The notes beneath the pieces were generated by a model that worked only from the letters and a program-made list of their open reading frames with translations, was not told the origin of the DNA and made no database searches. Of a stretch of 64,000 bases of DNA, positions 19,373 to 31,850 are shown piece by piece. This DNA comes from Deinococcus alpinitundrae (lineage in GTDB: Bacteria > Deinococcota > Deinococci > Deinococcales > Deinococcaceae): contig NZ_WXZL01000016.1 in NCBI RefSeq assembly GCF_009982895.1, forward strand, positions 1 through 64,000. The letters run 5' to 3'. Position 1 is the first letter of the stretch. Each line of letters starts with the position of its first letter. The translations under genes were made by a program, and so were the position numbers.

Positions 19373-20641
19373 ATGCCCCGCACCTCTGCCCAGAAAAATG
19401 CCCGCCCCATCCGGAGTACGGCCCGCAAGTCGCGCCGCCCCAACGGGCCGACCGGCCCCGCCGCCGAGTACGAGATCGAGGCGCTCAGCGGCCTGGAGGC
19501 AGTGGCGCAGGAAGAACTCGGCACGGTGCCGGGCGCGCGCGACATCCGGGCGGGGCGCTTCTGGTTTCCCGGCGATCCTGGCCGTCTGACCCGCTTGAAG
19601 GGCAGTGTGGCGGTCTACCGCATCAAGACCTTCGACGTGCCGCGCCCCAAAGCGCTGCTCGGCCACCAGCAGCTCGGCGATCTGGCGGCCTTTTTGCGCC
19701 CGGTCATCGCGTACGGCGGTCACCAGAGCTTCCGGCTGTCGGCGGCGGGCCGCGAGTCGGCCACCATGCGGCGGCTGGCTGAGGAACTCGAAACCTCGCT
19801 GGGCATCCCGCACCACCCCGAGGAGGGCGAGCTGCTGATCCGGCTGCGGCCCACCGAGAACCCCAACCGCATTCCCGAGCCGCCCGACCCCGCGCAGGAA
19901 AAGCGTGAGGAGTGGCGGACCGCCCCCGACGACGCCCGCAAGGGCCGCCGCACTGCGCAGGGCCGCTTTCCGCGCCGGGGTGAGGTGCAGGAGACCTGGG
20001 AAGGCGAGGAAGCCCCCGAGGAAGAAGTGCCCGCGCCCGAACCCCGCTTCGAGACCGGCTGGGACGTGCTGGCCCGCCTGACCCCGCGCCCGCTGTCGGC
20101 CCGTGCCTGGCGGGTGTGCAACATGGCAGGCGGCATGAACGCCACCATCGCCTACGCCGTGTTCAAGCTGGCCGGGCTGCGCGACTCCGACCGCATCTTC
20201 AATCCGATGAGCGGCAGCGGCACCCTCCTGATCGAGCGCGATCTGATGGGGCCGAGCATGGCACTGGTCGGCGTGGACACCGACTCCGACGCGGTGGCCT
20301 GCGCCCAGCGGAACATTGAGGCGGCCAAGCGCACCATAGAGGTGGCCCAGGTGGACGCCCTCAACACTGGGCTGCCGCCGCGCAGCTTCGATTTGATTGT
20401 GGCCGATCTGCCCTGGGGCGACGCCATCACGGTCAGGGGCGGCAACGAGGCACTCTACACCGGGTTTCTCAAGGAAATGCATCGCCTGTGCTCGCGCCAG
20501 GGCCGGATGGTGGTGCTGACCCACGAACTCAGATTGTTCGAGCGCCTGATCGCCGAGCAAGACCGCTGGCACGCCCACGAACTGTTTCAGGTGTACAGCG
20601 GCGGCCACCACCCGAAGGCATATCTGCTGAACCGGGTGTAG
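19373..20641 (+). CDS. THUMP-domain RNA methyltransferase (Trm14/RlmL-like)
   Basis: 422 residues. An N-terminal Lys/Arg-rich tail, a THUMP-like RNA-binding region (about 35-160), a charged linker (about 165-230), then a class I methyltransferase with FNPMSGSGTLLIE (SAM motif I) and DLIVADLPWGD (motif IV, the D/NPPY-like catalytic block). The order matches Trm14/TrmG10-type tRNA m2G enzymes and the RlmL family; which base is modified is not decidable. The same frame stays open to the left, but that part is antisense to ktrB and is not gene sequence. Confidence 0.82.
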   Translation: MPRTSAQKNARPIRSTARKSRRPNGPTGPAAEYEIEALSGLEAVAQEELGTVPGARDIRAGRFWFPGDPGRLTRLKGSVAVYRIKTFDVPRPKALLGHQQLGDLAAFLRPVIAYGGHQSFRLSAAGRESATMRRLAEELETSLGIPHHPEEGELLIRLRPTENPNRIPEPPDPAQEKREEWRTAPDDARKGRRTAQGRFPRRGEVQETWEGEEAPEEEVPAPEPRFETGWDVLARLTPRPLSARAWRVCNMAGGMNATIAYAVFKLAGLRDSDRIFNPMSGSGTLLIERDLMGPSMALVGVDTDSDAVACAQRNIEAAKRTIEVAQVDALNTGLPPRSFDLIVADLPWGDAITVRGGNEALYTGFLKEMHRLCSRQGRMVVLTHELRLFERLIAEQDRWHAHELFQVYSGGHHPKAYLLNRV

Positions 20642-20690
20642 AGGCAGCAGGAAGTACCAGCGTTCTTGGTTTGCTGTCTGAAGACTCGTT

Positions 20691-21020
20691 CTACTTCACT
20701 TTCACCGCTTTGCCAATCGGCTGCTTTTTGACCCAGGCCACGAATTTCTGCACGCCCTCGTGCTCCTGCAAGGCTTCGAGCGAGCCGTAAAATCCGGCCA
20801 GCTCCGAATTCGAGAAGGTGGTGTGCACGTAGTTGTGGCAAGCGGCGCACAGGCCCACGCTGGGCAGGTCCTGCACCTTGATGCCCTGGCGGCGGCCCCG
20901 CGAGATGGGCGTGAGGTGGTGCTGGGTGAGGGTGGGTGTTTCGCGCTGGCACAAAGCACAGGTCAGTGCCTCGGCGGCGGGCAGCGGCTCGGGCCAGGTG
21001 TTGGGGGTTTTGCGGGCCAT
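20691..21020 (-). CDS. Small HNH-nuclease-like zinc protein
   Basis: 109 residues. CALCQRE ... TQHHLTPIS ... [17 protein letters not shown] fits the HNH pattern: a CxxC pair, the His-His of the first motif, a second CxxCH pair and a final His. Such small proteins are often fused or free HNH endonucleases. TAGGCT (minus strand, 21032-21027) ends 6 nt before the ATG. Conserved HNH core supports a nucleic-acid role, but cleavage is not demonstrated by the sequence alone. Confidence 0.7.
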   Translation of the reverse strand: MARKTPNTWPEPLPAAEALTCALCQRETPTLTQHHLTPISRGRRQGIKVQDLPSVGLCAACHNYVHTTFSNSELAGFYGSLEALQEHEGVQKFVAWVKKQPIGKAVKVK

Positions 21021-21048
21021 GCCTGCAGCCTAGCGCCTGCCGAGCCTT

Positions 21049-21054
21049 TAGACT
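21049..21054 (+). promoter_or_regulatory. TAGACT -10 box, leaderless promoter of xpt
   Basis: TAGACT ends 7 nt before the ATG at 21062. With no leader there is no room for a purine riboswitch, unlike xpt genes of Firmicutes. Confidence 0.6.
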
Positions 21055-21061
21055 CTGCTTC

Positions 21062-21643
21062 ATGCAAGCTCTCGTTTCGGCCATTCAGCAGCACGGCGTC
21101 ATTTTGCCCGGCGGTATTCTCAAGGTCGACGGGCTGGTCAACCACCAGCTCTTGCCCGACCTTACCCGCGAGATGGGGGTGCGCTTCGCCGACTATTTCC
21201 GCGAACTCAGGCCCAGCAAGGTGCTGACCATCGAGGTGAGCGGCATCGCCCCGGCGCTGATGACGGCCATCGAACTCGGCGTGCCGATGGTGTACGCCCG
21301 CAAGAAAAAGCCCATCACCATGAAGGAGCCGTCGTTCACGGCCCAGTCGGTGAGCCGCACCAAGGGCGGGGTCGTCGATCTGTTCGTGTCGAGCGAGTTT
21401 CTGGGGCCGGAGGACCGGGTGGTCGTCATTGACGACTTCCTGGCGTCGGGCGGCACCCTGCGGGCGCTGTCGGGCATGATCGAAGCAAGTGGGGCCGAGC
21501 TGCTGGGGCTGGGCTGCGTCATCGAGAAGGCCTTCGAGCATGGCCGCGAGCATCTGGCCGACCTGAACGTGCCGATTCACACGCTGGCGAATATTCTGGA
21601 ACTCAGCGAGGAAAAGGGCGTGGTGGTGGTAGAAGGCCGCTGA
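21062..21643 (+). CDS. xpt: Xanthine phosphoribosyltransferase
   Basis: 193 residues. Makes XMP from xanthine and PRPP. The PRPP-binding signature is [17 protein letters not shown] and the N-terminal [13 protein letters not shown] and [14 protein letters not shown] segments match Xpt rather than adenine PRTase. Purine salvage enzyme, cytosolic, usually a dimer. Length equals the family norm. Confidence 0.93.
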   Translation: MQALVSAIQQHGVILPGGILKVDGLVNHQLLPDLTREMGVRFADYFRELRPSKVLTIEVSGIAPALMTAIELGVPMVYARKKKPITMKEPSFTAQSVSRTKGGVVDLFVSSEFLGPEDRVVVIDDFLASGGTLRALSGMIEASGAELLGLGCVIEKAFEHGREHLADLNVPIHTLANILELSEEKGVVVVEGR

Positions 21644-21733
21644 TCGGCTCGGTTCATGCCCTGTTTGTCGTTCCTTGAGTCAGCCGCGACAGTGCAGACC
21701 CCCCGCCTTAAGCTGGGCGCCCTAGTCGCCTGA

Positions 21734-22136
21734 TCGGCGACCCGACCAAGAGCCGGGTCGTGATCGCCACCTCTCCCGAGTACCTCCAGGCGCAGCGGGC
21801 GGTGGATTTCCTCTCGGACCAGAAATTCCTGGTGGAGCGCACTGCCATCGTCGGTGAGGGCCTCAAAATCGCGGAGCAGGTCACGGGCCGCCTCGACTGG
21901 ACGCGGGCGCTGAGCCTTGGCATGGGTCAGGGCGCGGTTTCCTGCCACTGCTGCTCGATGGCCTGTTGATCGGCGTGATGATCGGTGCGGTGTGGGGCTT
22001 GCTGAGTTAAGCGCTGAGCGGTGGGCGGCGCGACTTTACCAGTGTCGGCGGCATGCGGGCCGATCATTACAGCGTGCTGTGTGACGCCGAGGTGTCCGAA
22101 CACGCCCAGTCGCTGCTCGCGGAGATGCCGCACTGA
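21734..22136 (+). pseudogene. Decayed general-stress-protein (YflT/17M-like) gene
   Basis: The intact family reads as a YflT-like N-terminal domain followed by a Gly-rich membrane segment. Here one frame holds SPEYLQAQRAVDFLSDQKF, the VERTAIVGEGLKIAEQVTGR block and runs to a stop at 21967-21969; a second frame carries the membrane part (LLIGVMIGAVWGLLS), then a TAA at 22008-22010 and, in the same frame, ALSGGRRDFTSVGGMRADHY continuing to TGA at 22134-22136. Thus at least one frameshift and one nonsense codon (where related proteins have Tyr). The hydrophobic region also looks shortened. No intact gene fills 21644-22183. Confidence 0.75.
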
Positions 22137-22183
22137 GCTGTCATTCTGCCTGGCCCCCCGCTTGGCCCTAAACTACCGTTCAC

Positions 22184-23767
<1,584 letters not shown>

Positions 23768-23822
23768 CGTCTGAACTGGAGCGTTCCACTGCTTTCCGCG
23801 CACCGCTGACCGTTTCCCAACT

Positions 23823-24761
23823 TCAGACGTGCTCGATTTCCAGCGCGCTCGGCAGCTCTGGCCACTGCTCGCGCAGCCAGGCCAGCAGGTGCAGGTAGGT
23901 CTGTCCGTGGCTGGTGGCGTGGCGGGCGGGCGGCACGCCGGGGTGCAGGGGAAGGCGCCAGTGTTGCCCTACCAGCCGCGCTTGCAGGTGCTGGGTGCCG
24001 ATCAGCGGAATCGGGTCGCCGTCGAGCGAGATGGCCACGACCTCCGAGGTGTCCGGCAGCGGCGCGGCCACCGCCCGGCCCAGCGCCGTCGGGCTGAAGG
24101 CCAGGCCCCGCAGCCCGTGCAATCCTGCCGCGTACTGCACCAGGCCGCCGCCCAGCGAGTGCCCGGCCAGGGTCAGCGGCAAGTCGGGCAGGCTGCGCGC
24201 CCGCTCGGCCTGCACCAGCGCCGTGATCTCGGCGGCCACCGCGAACAGGCGCGGCAATCTTCCGAGCACGTTGAGCACGTCGGCCCCGAACTGCCGCGTC
24301 TCGCTCGGCAAGGTGCGCAGTTGCGAGTCCGAGTGGCTGGTGTTGGTGCCGCCCAGCACCAGCACGAGTTGCTCGGGGCGCACGTACAGCGCGAACACCA
24401 GCCCGCTGGCAGCGTGCAGCACGTTGGGCCGCCCGGCTTCCTGGCGCAGCGCTCCCAGTGGAATCAGTTCCGGCCAGCTCCAGAACGCGCCGCCGTAGGC
24501 AGATAGGGTGTCTGGGGCGCTGGGCATGCCCCAGTCGTGCCGCTCCCAGGCCGGGTACAGGCACAGCGAGGCGGCGCAGTCGGCCAGCAGTTGCCGGGCC
24601 GCGTCCTCGCCTCCGGCCCACAGCGCTTCCAGGGCCGCCTCGCCACTGAGCGTACCGGGCGGCAACGCACGCTGCGAGAGCGGCGGCCAGACTGACTTCC
24701 ACGCCACCCTCCCCAGCCGGGGCCAGGGCTTCAGGTGTAGCGGTAGCGGCAGACGGCGCAT
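23823..24761 (-). CDS. Class 3 lipase-like alpha/beta hydrolase
   Basis: 312 residues. Nucleophile elbow LAGHSLGGGLVQYAAG; an Asp in SLDGDPIPLIG and a His in SHGQTYLHLLAWL complete a plausible triad. No signal peptide. An upstream VLVLGGTNTS contains the oxyanion-side GGTN-like strand. Substrate unknown. Three nt separate it from the preceding small gene, so the two are likely co-transcribed. Confidence 0.75.
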   Translation of the reverse strand: MRRLPLPLHLKPWPRLGRVAWKSVWPPLSQRALPPGTLSGEAALEALWAGGEDAARQLLADCAASLCLYPAWERHDWGMPSAPDTLSAYGGAFWSWPELIPLGALRQEAGRPNVLHAASGLVFALYVRPEQLVLVLGGTNTSHSDSQLRTLPSETRQFGADVLNVLGRLPRLFAVAAEITALVQAERARSLPDLPLTLAGHSLGGGLVQYAAGLHGLRGLAFSPTALGRAVAAPLPDTSEVVAISLDGDPIPLIGTQHLQARLVGQHWRLPLHPGVPPARHATSHGQTYLHLLAWLREQWPELPSALEIEHV

Positions 24762-24764
24762 TGG

Positions 24765-25076
24765 CTAGACGGCTGAGTCGTCCGTTTCCGGCAGGTCGGC
24801 GGCGCTCAGCCAGGGCCGGGCCGCCGCAAAACCATCTAGGGTGGCGCGCTCGATGAGCAGGTCTTCAGCGCTGCGCACCGCCTGGCCCGACTGCACCCAT
24901 TTGTTGAGTTCGGCCTCCACCCGCTGCTGTACCCGGCGCAGCGGCAATTCAGCCGCGCCTTCCACACCGCGCCAACTCAGAAAGGCTCGGTGGAAGCCTG
25001 GCAGATCGTCGAGCGGCACGCTGGCTTCCAGACTCCGCCAGGACAGCATGGATGATGTGGCGGGCGGGGTAGACAT
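24765..25076 (-). CDS. Small hypothetical protein
   Basis: 103 residues, no family recognised. Largely helical by composition (LPLRRVQQRVEAELNKWVQ, AEDLLIERATLDGFAAAR). It lies immediately upstream of the lipase-like gene with a 3-nt gap. The ATG is preceded by CACAAT 6-7 nt upstream. Confidence 0.6.
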   Translation of the reverse strand: MSTPPATSSMLSWRSLEASVPLDDLPGFHRAFLSWRGVEGAAELPLRRVQQRVEAELNKWVQSGQAVRSAEDLLIERATLDGFAAARPWLSAADLPETDDSAV

Positions 25077-25169
25077 AGCGTCATTGTGGCGGTTGGGGGG
25101 ACGGCTGGCCCTTTAGGAACTGCCCAGACGGCACTCATCCGCTGGGTTCGGCCCAGTCACTAGGGCAGT

Positions 25170-25949
25170 CTATTTCGGCACGGGCGACGTGAAGTTCAGA
25201 ATCAAATTGCCGCTGCTGACCGTACCGTTGACGATGCCGTTGCGGTTGTAGCTGATCAGCACGCTGCCGTCGCCCATCGAGAGCAGCGCGAAGTGACCGT
25301 TGAGGGCCGTGAAGGTGACGGGCGTGTTGCCGCGCACCTTCCAGACGTACCCGCTGCGCTTGCCGAGCGGGTCTTCGGCAGCGGCCGCCTGCGCCGCCGT
25401 GATGTTGAAGGCCTCGGGCAGGGCCGAGTACCCCTCGGGAAAGCGCATCTCCCCGCTCACCAGATCGAGGCTGATGCCGCGCAGCAGGGACGTACCGCCT
25501 GCGTCGCCAAAGGTCAGGCGGGTACTGCTTTTCACGACACTCAGGCGCACCGATTTGCCGCTGGGCTGCAACTCCTGCTGAATGACCAAGTAGCGCCGGA
25601 AATCGTTCTCACCGATCTTGAACCGTTTGTCGTAGAGCGGAGCCACGCCGCGCTCGGCGCTGACCTGCATCTGGTCGAGCAATCTCGGATCGCCGCCCGC
25701 GTCGAGCACCCGGCGGCGCACCTCGGTCATCGAGAAGCGCGCGCGCGTTTCCATGACCTGCGCCACCTGACCGCTGACTGGCAACAGCGGCGCGAGGCGG
25801 CTGCGCCAGTCGCCTGACAGGGCCACGTTCATCTGGGGACCGATCTGCGCCGTTGCGGCCAGGCTCCAGGCGCTCCACGAGCTAATAGTGCCGCATAAAC
25901 AGAGCAAGCCCAGAGCAGGCGCGAGGCGGCGAAACGGGCGGGAAAACAT
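25170..25949 (-). CDS. Secreted hypothetical protein
   Basis: 259 residues. An N-terminal signal sequence (MFSRPFRRLAPALGLLCLCG and a following hydrophobic stretch, ending near SLAATAQ). The mature part is rich in beta-strand-like segments, such as YLVIQQELQPSGKSVRLSV and GHFALLSMGDGSVLISYNR. I recognise no family. Start at 25949 gives a proper signal peptide; the longer upstream frame does not. Confidence 0.7.
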   Translation of the reverse strand: MFSRPFRRLAPALGLLCLCGTISSWSAWSLAATAQIGPQMNVALSGDWRSRLAPLLPVSGQVAQVMETRARFSMTEVRRRVLDAGGDPRLLDQMQVSAERGVAPLYDKRFKIGENDFRRYLVIQQELQPSGKSVRLSVVKSSTRLTFGDAGGTSLLRGISLDLVSGEMRFPEGYSALPEAFNITAAQAAAAEDPLGKRSGYVWKVRGNTPVTFTALNGHFALLSMGDGSVLISYNRNGIVNGTVSSGNLILNFTSPVPK

Positions 25950-26059
25950 GCGAAGGGAAGCATAGCGGGCGCAGGTGAGAAGTTGCCCCCGGCACGCGAA
26001 AAAGCTCCTCATCTGCGTTTCTGGATCGCCCGCCGCCCCCCCTGTGTTAGCCTCGGTTC

Positions 26060-27421
26060 ATGCCGCTGCCCAAGTCCCTGCCGACTACCGCCGACCTCTC
26101 ACCCTTCGTGGAAGCGGGTCTGCGTGACCTGGCCGCCCTGGTCGCTTTCGAGAGTGTCAGCGCCCAGCGCCGGATGCTGCCGGAAACCGCCGACGCCGTG
26201 ACCCGGTTGCTGGAGGTCGAAGGCTTCACGGTGCGCCAGTACCCCGGCGAGGTGGCTCCCATTCTGGTGGCCGAGGCGGGCGAGGGACCGGGCACGCTGC
26301 TAATCTACAACCACTACGACGTGCAGCCAGAAAGCCCGCTGGAGCTGTGGGACTCGCCGCCGTTCGTGCTGACCGAGCGCGGCGAGCGGCTCTACGGCCG
26401 GGGAATCAGCGACGACAAGGGCGAGTTCGTTTCGCGCCTGGCGGCCATCCGGGCGGTGAAGGCCAGAAACGGCGGCGTCTTGCCGCTCCGGGTGCGCTGG
26501 ATCATCGAGGGTGAGGAGGAGGTCAGCAGCCCCAGCCTGGGCGACTTCGTGGCGCAGCACGCCGCCGAGTTGCGCGCCGACGGCTGCTGGTGGGAGTTCG
26601 GCAGCATCACGGCTGACGGCACGCCGCAACTCTTTCTCGGCCTCAAGGGGATTGTCTGCCTGGAGCTGCGCTGCCAGGTGGCCGATTCTGACCTGCACAG
26701 CAGCCTCGGCGCGGTCGTCGACAATCCGCTGTGGCGGCTGGCGGCGGCGGTGGCCAGCCTGCGCGACGCGGCGGGCCGGGTCACGATTCCCGGCTTTCAC
26801 GACGATGTGCGCGCGCCCAGCGACACCGATCTGCAGGCGGTGGCGGCGCTCCCCGATGCCCGCACCCCGCTGGAGGAAACTTACCGGGTCAGCCGCTTTC
26901 TGGGCGAGGCCGCCGAGCACCAGTCGCGCTCCAATTTCATGCCGATCGTCAACGTCAACGGCTTTCACGGCGGCTACGGTGAGGCGGGCAGCAAGACCGT
27001 GTTGCCCGCTTCAGGCTTTGTCAAGCTCGATTTCCGGCTGGTGCCGGATCAGGACCCGGCAAAGGTGGTGGCCCTGCTGCGCGCCCATCTGGAGGCCCAG
27101 GGCTTCGGCGACATTGAAGTGGTCGAGTTGGAATCGCACGAGTTTCCGGGCCGTACCCCCGCTGACGCGCCGTTCGTCGCCACGGTGCGGGAAACGTTGG
27201 AAGCGGTCTACGGCAATGCTCCTCAGGTCTTTCCGTCGAGTGGCGGCAGCGGCCCGGTGCACGCTTTCCTCCATCACCTCGGCGTGCCGGTGGCAATGAT
27301 GGGCATCGGCAACCTCGGCGGACGGGTCCACGCGCCCAATGAGAACATCCTGCGGCGTGATTTCGCCTCGGGTGTCCGGTTCGGGGTGGTTCTGCTGGAG
27401 GCGCTGGCGAGGCAGGGGTAA
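26060..27421 (+). CDS. M20-family dipeptidase/peptidase
   Basis: 453 residues. Metal-site motifs: YNHYDVQPESPLELW (first His and bridging Asp region), GISDDKGEF (second Asp), WIIEGEEEVSSPSL (catalytic Glu pair) and the C-terminal HAPNENI with the last His. The dimerisation insert spans about 200-310. Cytosolic. Likely hydrolyses dipeptides or N-acyl amino acids; the substrate is unknown. TAGCCT ends 6 nt before the ATG. Confidence 0.87.
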   Translation: MPLPKSLPTTADLSPFVEAGLRDLAALVAFESVSAQRRMLPETADAVTRLLEVEGFTVRQYPGEVAPILVAEAGEGPGTLLIYNHYDVQPESPLELWDSPPFVLTERGERLYGRGISDDKGEFVSRLAAIRAVKARNGGVLPLRVRWIIEGEEEVSSPSLGDFVAQHAAELRADGCWWEFGSITADGTPQLFLGLKGIVCLELRCQVADSDLHSSLGAVVDNPLWRLAAAVASLRDAAGRVTIPGFHDDVRAPSDTDLQAVAALPDARTPLEETYRVSRFLGEAAEHQSRSNFMPIVNVNGFHGGYGEAGSKTVLPASGFVKLDFRLVPDQDPAKVVALLRAHLEAQGFGDIEVVELESHEFPGRTPADAPFVATVRETLEAVYGNAPQVFPSSGGSGPVHAFLHHLGVPVAMMGIGNLGGRVHAPNENILRRDFASGVRFGVVLLEALARQG

Positions 27422-27496
27422 AGGTCAGGGCCGCTAGATGCTGCAACCAGGACTCTGCCTGGCCCCGTCCAGATTCGCCCGTTCAGCCGGGCCAGC

Positions 27497-27521
27497 AAAA
27501 AAGCCCGCCAGTTCGGCGGGC
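27497..27521 (-). terminator. Rho-independent terminator after the cytosolic cyclophilin
   Basis: On the minus strand, GCCCGCC (27521-27515) pairs with GGCGGGC (27509-27503), then six T (27502-27497). It ends the transcript of the cyclophilin gene whose stop is at 27539. Confidence 0.85.
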
Positions 27522-27538
27522 CTCAGCTCATTCGGGTG

Positions 27539-28111
<573 letters not shown>

Positions 28112-28118
28112 AGCCCGC

Positions 28119-28124
28119 ATTGTA
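28119..28124 (-). promoter_or_regulatory. TACAAT -10 box, leaderless promoter of the cytosolic cyclophilin
   Basis: Minus-strand TACAAT, 7 nt before the ATG at 28111; no Shine-Dalgarno sequence. Confidence 0.6.
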
Positions 28125-28188
28125 GCGGCCCCGGCTCATGAGAACGCTTGAAAAAGCGCCAAGGCTGGGGCCGTTCTTTAGGGAGCGC

Positions 28189-28995
<807 letters not shown>

Positions 28996-29076
28996 GGAGT
29001 CAGTCTAGAGGATGCCCCGATGAGACATGAAGATGAGACGCAGACGCAGCGGCGGCAGCACCCGGCCAGGCTGAGC

Positions 29077-29082
29077 TAGACT
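29077..29082 (+). promoter_or_regulatory. TAGACT -10 box, leaderless promoter of cmk
   Basis: TAGACT ends 7 nt before the GTG at 29090; this choice of GTG rather than a later codon is supported by the spacing. Confidence 0.6.
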
Positions 29083-29089
29083 CGCGGGC

Positions 29090-29752
29090 GTGATTGTGAC
29101 GATTGACGGCGTGGCGGCCAGCGGCAAATCCAGCGTGGCCAGCGGCGTGGCGCGCCACCTGGGCATTCCCTACGTGTCCAGCGGCCTGCTTTACCGGGCG
29201 GCCACGCTGCTGGCGCTGGAGGCTGGGACCGACCTCAGTGACGCCCCGGCCCTGCTGGCCCTGCTGGGCGCTGCGCCGCTGCGCCTGGAGCCTTTGCCGG
29301 AAGGAAACCGGGTCGTGCTGACCTCAACCGCTGCGTTACACCCTGAGCGGGATCTGACGGCAGATGCCCACACCAGCGCGGTGGACGCCGGGGTCAGTGC
29401 CGTGGCCCAGCTGCCCGAAGTGCGCGAATGGGTCAACGCCCAGTTGCGCGCCCTGACCCCGCCGTTCGTGGCCGAGGGGCGTGACATGGGCACGGCGGTC
29501 TTTCCACAGGCCCAGGCCAAGTTCTTCCTGATGGCCTCGCCGCGCGTGCGGGCGCTGCGGCGGGTCAAGGAGCGGCCTGGTGACCTGGCCGAGGTGGAAG
29601 CGGCCCTGGTCGCCCGCGACGCCAAGGACAAAGCCCAGTCGGCCCCCGCTGCCGACGCCCAGATCATCGACACCGGCACGCTCGATCTGGCAGGCGTGAT
29701 CGCGGCGGTGCTGCGGGGTCTTCATCAACCCGCGTCTTCCGACTTATCATAA
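29090..29752 (+). CDS. cmk: Cytidylate kinase
   Basis: 220 residues, GTG start. Phosphorylates CMP and dCMP. P-loop [17 protein letters not shown]-binding [15 protein letters not shown]; lid and base-binding [21 protein letters not shown]. Length is the family norm. A TATCAT box for the next gene overlaps its 3' end. Confidence 0.92.
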   Translation: MIVTIDGVAASGKSSVASGVARHLGIPYVSSGLLYRAATLLALEAGTDLSDAPALLALLGAAPLRLEPLPEGNRVVLTSTAALHPERDLTADAHTSAVDAGVSAVAQLPEVREWVNAQLRALTPPFVAEGRDMGTAVFPQAQAKFFLMASPRVRALRRVKERPGDLAEVEAALVARDAKDKAQSAPAADAQIIDTGTLDLAGVIAAVLRGLHQPASSDLS

Positions 29753-29758
29753 GCGCCG

Positions 29759-30745
29759 ATGCCTTCCGCTCATCTGCTCGCTGATCAGCCGCTCGTCTCG
29801 GTGGGCGACCTCGCCTGGGACGTGCTGGCCAAACCCGACACCCTGCTGCTGCCTGGTGGCGACACCACCGGACGCATGGAACTCTCGCCTGGCGGCAGCG
29901 CGGCCAACCTGGCGGTGTGGGCCCGGCGGCTGGGCCATCCCAGCACCTTCGTCGGCAAGATCGGCACCGGCCACTTCGGCGAACTGGCGCAGGCGGGCTT
30001 GCAAGACGAGGGCGTGCGGGCCGAGGTGATCCGCACCCCCGACCACCCCACCGGGGTCATCCTGGCGCTGATCGACCACCGGGGCCAGCGGGCCATGCTG
30101 ACCGGCCAGGGGGCCGACTGGGAGCTGCTGCCTGGTGAACTGCCGCAGGACGTGTTGCTCGGCGCGGGCCACGTTCACCTGACCGCCTGGAGTCTTTTTC
30201 GCGATCCGCCGCGCGGCGCGGCACTTCGGGCCGCCGAGCTGGCCGAGCAGGCTGGAGCGACGCTGAGCCTCGATCCCGGCAGCTTCCAGATGATTCAGCA
30301 GGTGGGCCGCGAGAATTTTCTCGACTGGATCAGCGCCGTGCCGTTCGATATCTTCTTTCCCAACGCTGACGAGGCCCGCGCCATGAGCGGCAAGAAAACT
30401 TCCGAGGCGGCCCTGCGGTGGTTGCGCGGCCATTACCCGAAAGCGCTGATCGTGCTGAAAATGGACGAGGACGGCGCGCTGCTCGAAGGTCCGGTGACGC
30501 CGCGCACCCACGTGCCCGCCACCCCCGATACCCTGGTTGACGCCACTGGAGCCGGAGACGCCTTCGGCGGCGCGTTTCTGGCGCATTATCTGGTTCATGG
30601 TGATCCGGTGAGAGCGGCGCAGGTGGCCGCACAGGTGGGTGGGTGGGTGGTGTCTCGCTTCGGCGCGCGCCCGGCGATGGACGAAGCGCTGCGGCTGCGG
30701 CTCCAGCCGTTCGGTTTGATGGACCTGGGCGCGGTGAGCCGGTGA
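29759..30745 (+). CDS. PfkB-family carbohydrate kinase
   Basis: 328 residues. PfkB fold with the first signature around [16 protein letters not shown] and the second [15 protein letters not shown], containing the catalytic Asp and anion hole. Substrate (a sugar or nucleoside) is not clear. A TATCAT box (29745-29750) ends 8 nt before the ATG and overlaps the cmk stop. mltG starts on its stop codon (GTGA overlap). Confidence 0.88.
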   Translation: MPSAHLLADQPLVSVGDLAWDVLAKPDTLLLPGGDTTGRMELSPGGSAANLAVWARRLGHPSTFVGKIGTGHFGELAQAGLQDEGVRAEVIRTPDHPTGVILALIDHRGQRAMLTGQGADWELLPGELPQDVLLGAGHVHLTAWSLFRDPPRGAALRAAELAEQAGATLSLDPGSFQMIQQVGRENFLDWISAVPFDIFFPNADEARAMSGKKTSEAALRWLRGHYPKALIVLKMDEDGALLEGPVTPRTHVPATPDTLVDATGAGDAFGGAFLAHYLVHGDPVRAAQVAAQVGGWVVSRFGARPAMDEALRLRLQPFGLMDLGAVSR

Positions 30746-31776
30746 CCCGCCTGCGCCCGCGCCGTCCGGCCTGGCAACGCGCCCTGTTCTGGATTTTCCT
30801 GCTGCTGCTGCTGGCCGTTCTCGCGGCCGCCGCCTACGCCTACAGCCTGACCCAGAGTCCCGGCGGCAAGGCCTACACCCTGGAAGTCACGCCCGGCGAC
30901 ACCCTGGCGGCCAAGGCCAGTGAACTCCAGCAAAAGGGCGTCGTTAAAAACGCCGACGTGCTGCGGCTGGTCATGCGTCAGCGCGGCACGGCGGGCAAGC
31001 TCAAGGAGGGCCTGTACGATCTGGCGGCCAATCAGACAGTCTTTGAAGTGGCCGACGATCTGGCGGGCAATCCGCGCATTCCCACCGTCAGCGTCACCAT
31101 TCCCGAGGGCAAACGCCTCAAGGACCTCCCGGCCATCATCACGGCGGCGGGGTTGAGCAGTGCGGCGGCCATCAATGCTGCCGTGCAGGATGTGGCCCTC
31201 AGTCCGGCAGCCAAGGCGGGCGGGGCCAGCAACCTGGAGGGCTTCTTGTTTCCGGCGACCTACCCGTTCCGGCCCAAGGCCAGTGCCACAGACATCATCG
31301 GGGCGCTGGCCGAGCGGATGACCCAGGAGTTCACGCCTGAACGGGTCGCCGCTGCCAAGAAACTCGACCTGAACATCTACCAGTGGGTCACGCTGGCCAG
31401 CATGGTGCAGGCCGAGGCCGCCAACTCGGGCGAGATGCCGGTGGTGGCGGGCGTGTTTCTCAATCGCCTCAAAGAAGGCATTGCGTTGGGCAGCGACCCC
31501 ACCGTCGCCTACGGTCTGGGCAAGGACTTGCCGGACCTCGACCGCTCGGCGGGCGACTTCACCAAGGACACGCCTTACAGCACCTACACCCGCATGGGGC
31601 TGCCCAAAGGCCCCATCAACAACCCCGGCGAGGCGGCGCTGACCAGCATCCTGAACGCCAAGCTGACCACCGCCAACGGCAAGGCGGCCCTCTACTTCCT
31701 GCACGGCACCGACGGCGTTATTCACGTCAACAACGACTACGCCGCCCACCAGCGCGATATCGCCCGCTACCGCTGA
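30742..31776 (+). CDS. mltG: Endolytic transglycosylase MltG (YceG)
   Basis: 344 residues, GTG overlapping the PfkB stop. A short cytosolic N-terminus with Arg, one transmembrane helix (about 15-37), a LysM-like region, then the catalytic domain with the active-site Glu225 in [22 protein letters not shown] and the conserved [18 protein letters not shown] block. Cuts nascent glycan strands at the membrane. Co-transcribed with the PfkB kinase. Confidence 0.9.
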   Translation: MTRLRPRRPAWQRALFWIFLLLLLAVLAAAAYAYSLTQSPGGKAYTLEVTPGDTLAAKASELQQKGVVKNADVLRLVMRQRGTAGKLKEGLYDLAANQTVFEVADDLAGNPRIPTVSVTIPEGKRLKDLPAIITAAGLSSAAAINAAVQDVALSPAAKAGGASNLEGFLFPATYPFRPKASATDIIGALAERMTQEFTPERVAAAKKLDLNIYQWVTLASMVQAEAANSGEMPVVAGVFLNRLKEGIALGSDPTVAYGLGKDLPDLDRSAGDFTKDTPYSTYTRMGLPKGPINNPGEAALTSILNAKLTTANGKAALYFLHGTDGVIHVNNDYAAHQRDIARYR

Positions 31777-31837
31777 GGCGTTCCTTTCCCCCCGGCGGCT
31801 CTCATCCGGGCCGCCGCGTACGCCCAAGGGCACTTGA

Positions 31838-31843
31838 TACACT
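31838..31843 (+). promoter_or_regulatory. TACACT -10 box, leaderless promoter of the LptF/LptG pair
   Basis: TACACT ends 7 nt before the GTG at 31851; an independent start for the permease pair after mltG. Confidence 0.6.
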
Positions 31844-31850
31844 TCGTCCT

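Noticed and set aside
21044..21062. Possible purine riboswitch upstream of xpt
   Set aside because: The promoter box is 7 nt from the ATG, so no leader RNA exists to fold.
29743..29753. CTTATCATAAG palindrome considered as a second radiation response motif
   Set aside because: Only 11 bp, not matching the 17-bp consensus; better read as a TATCAT -10 box overlapping the cmk stop.
31383..31850. Plus-strand frame upstream of the first LptF/G gene
   Set aside because: It lies within mltG in another frame; the permease starts at GTG 31851.
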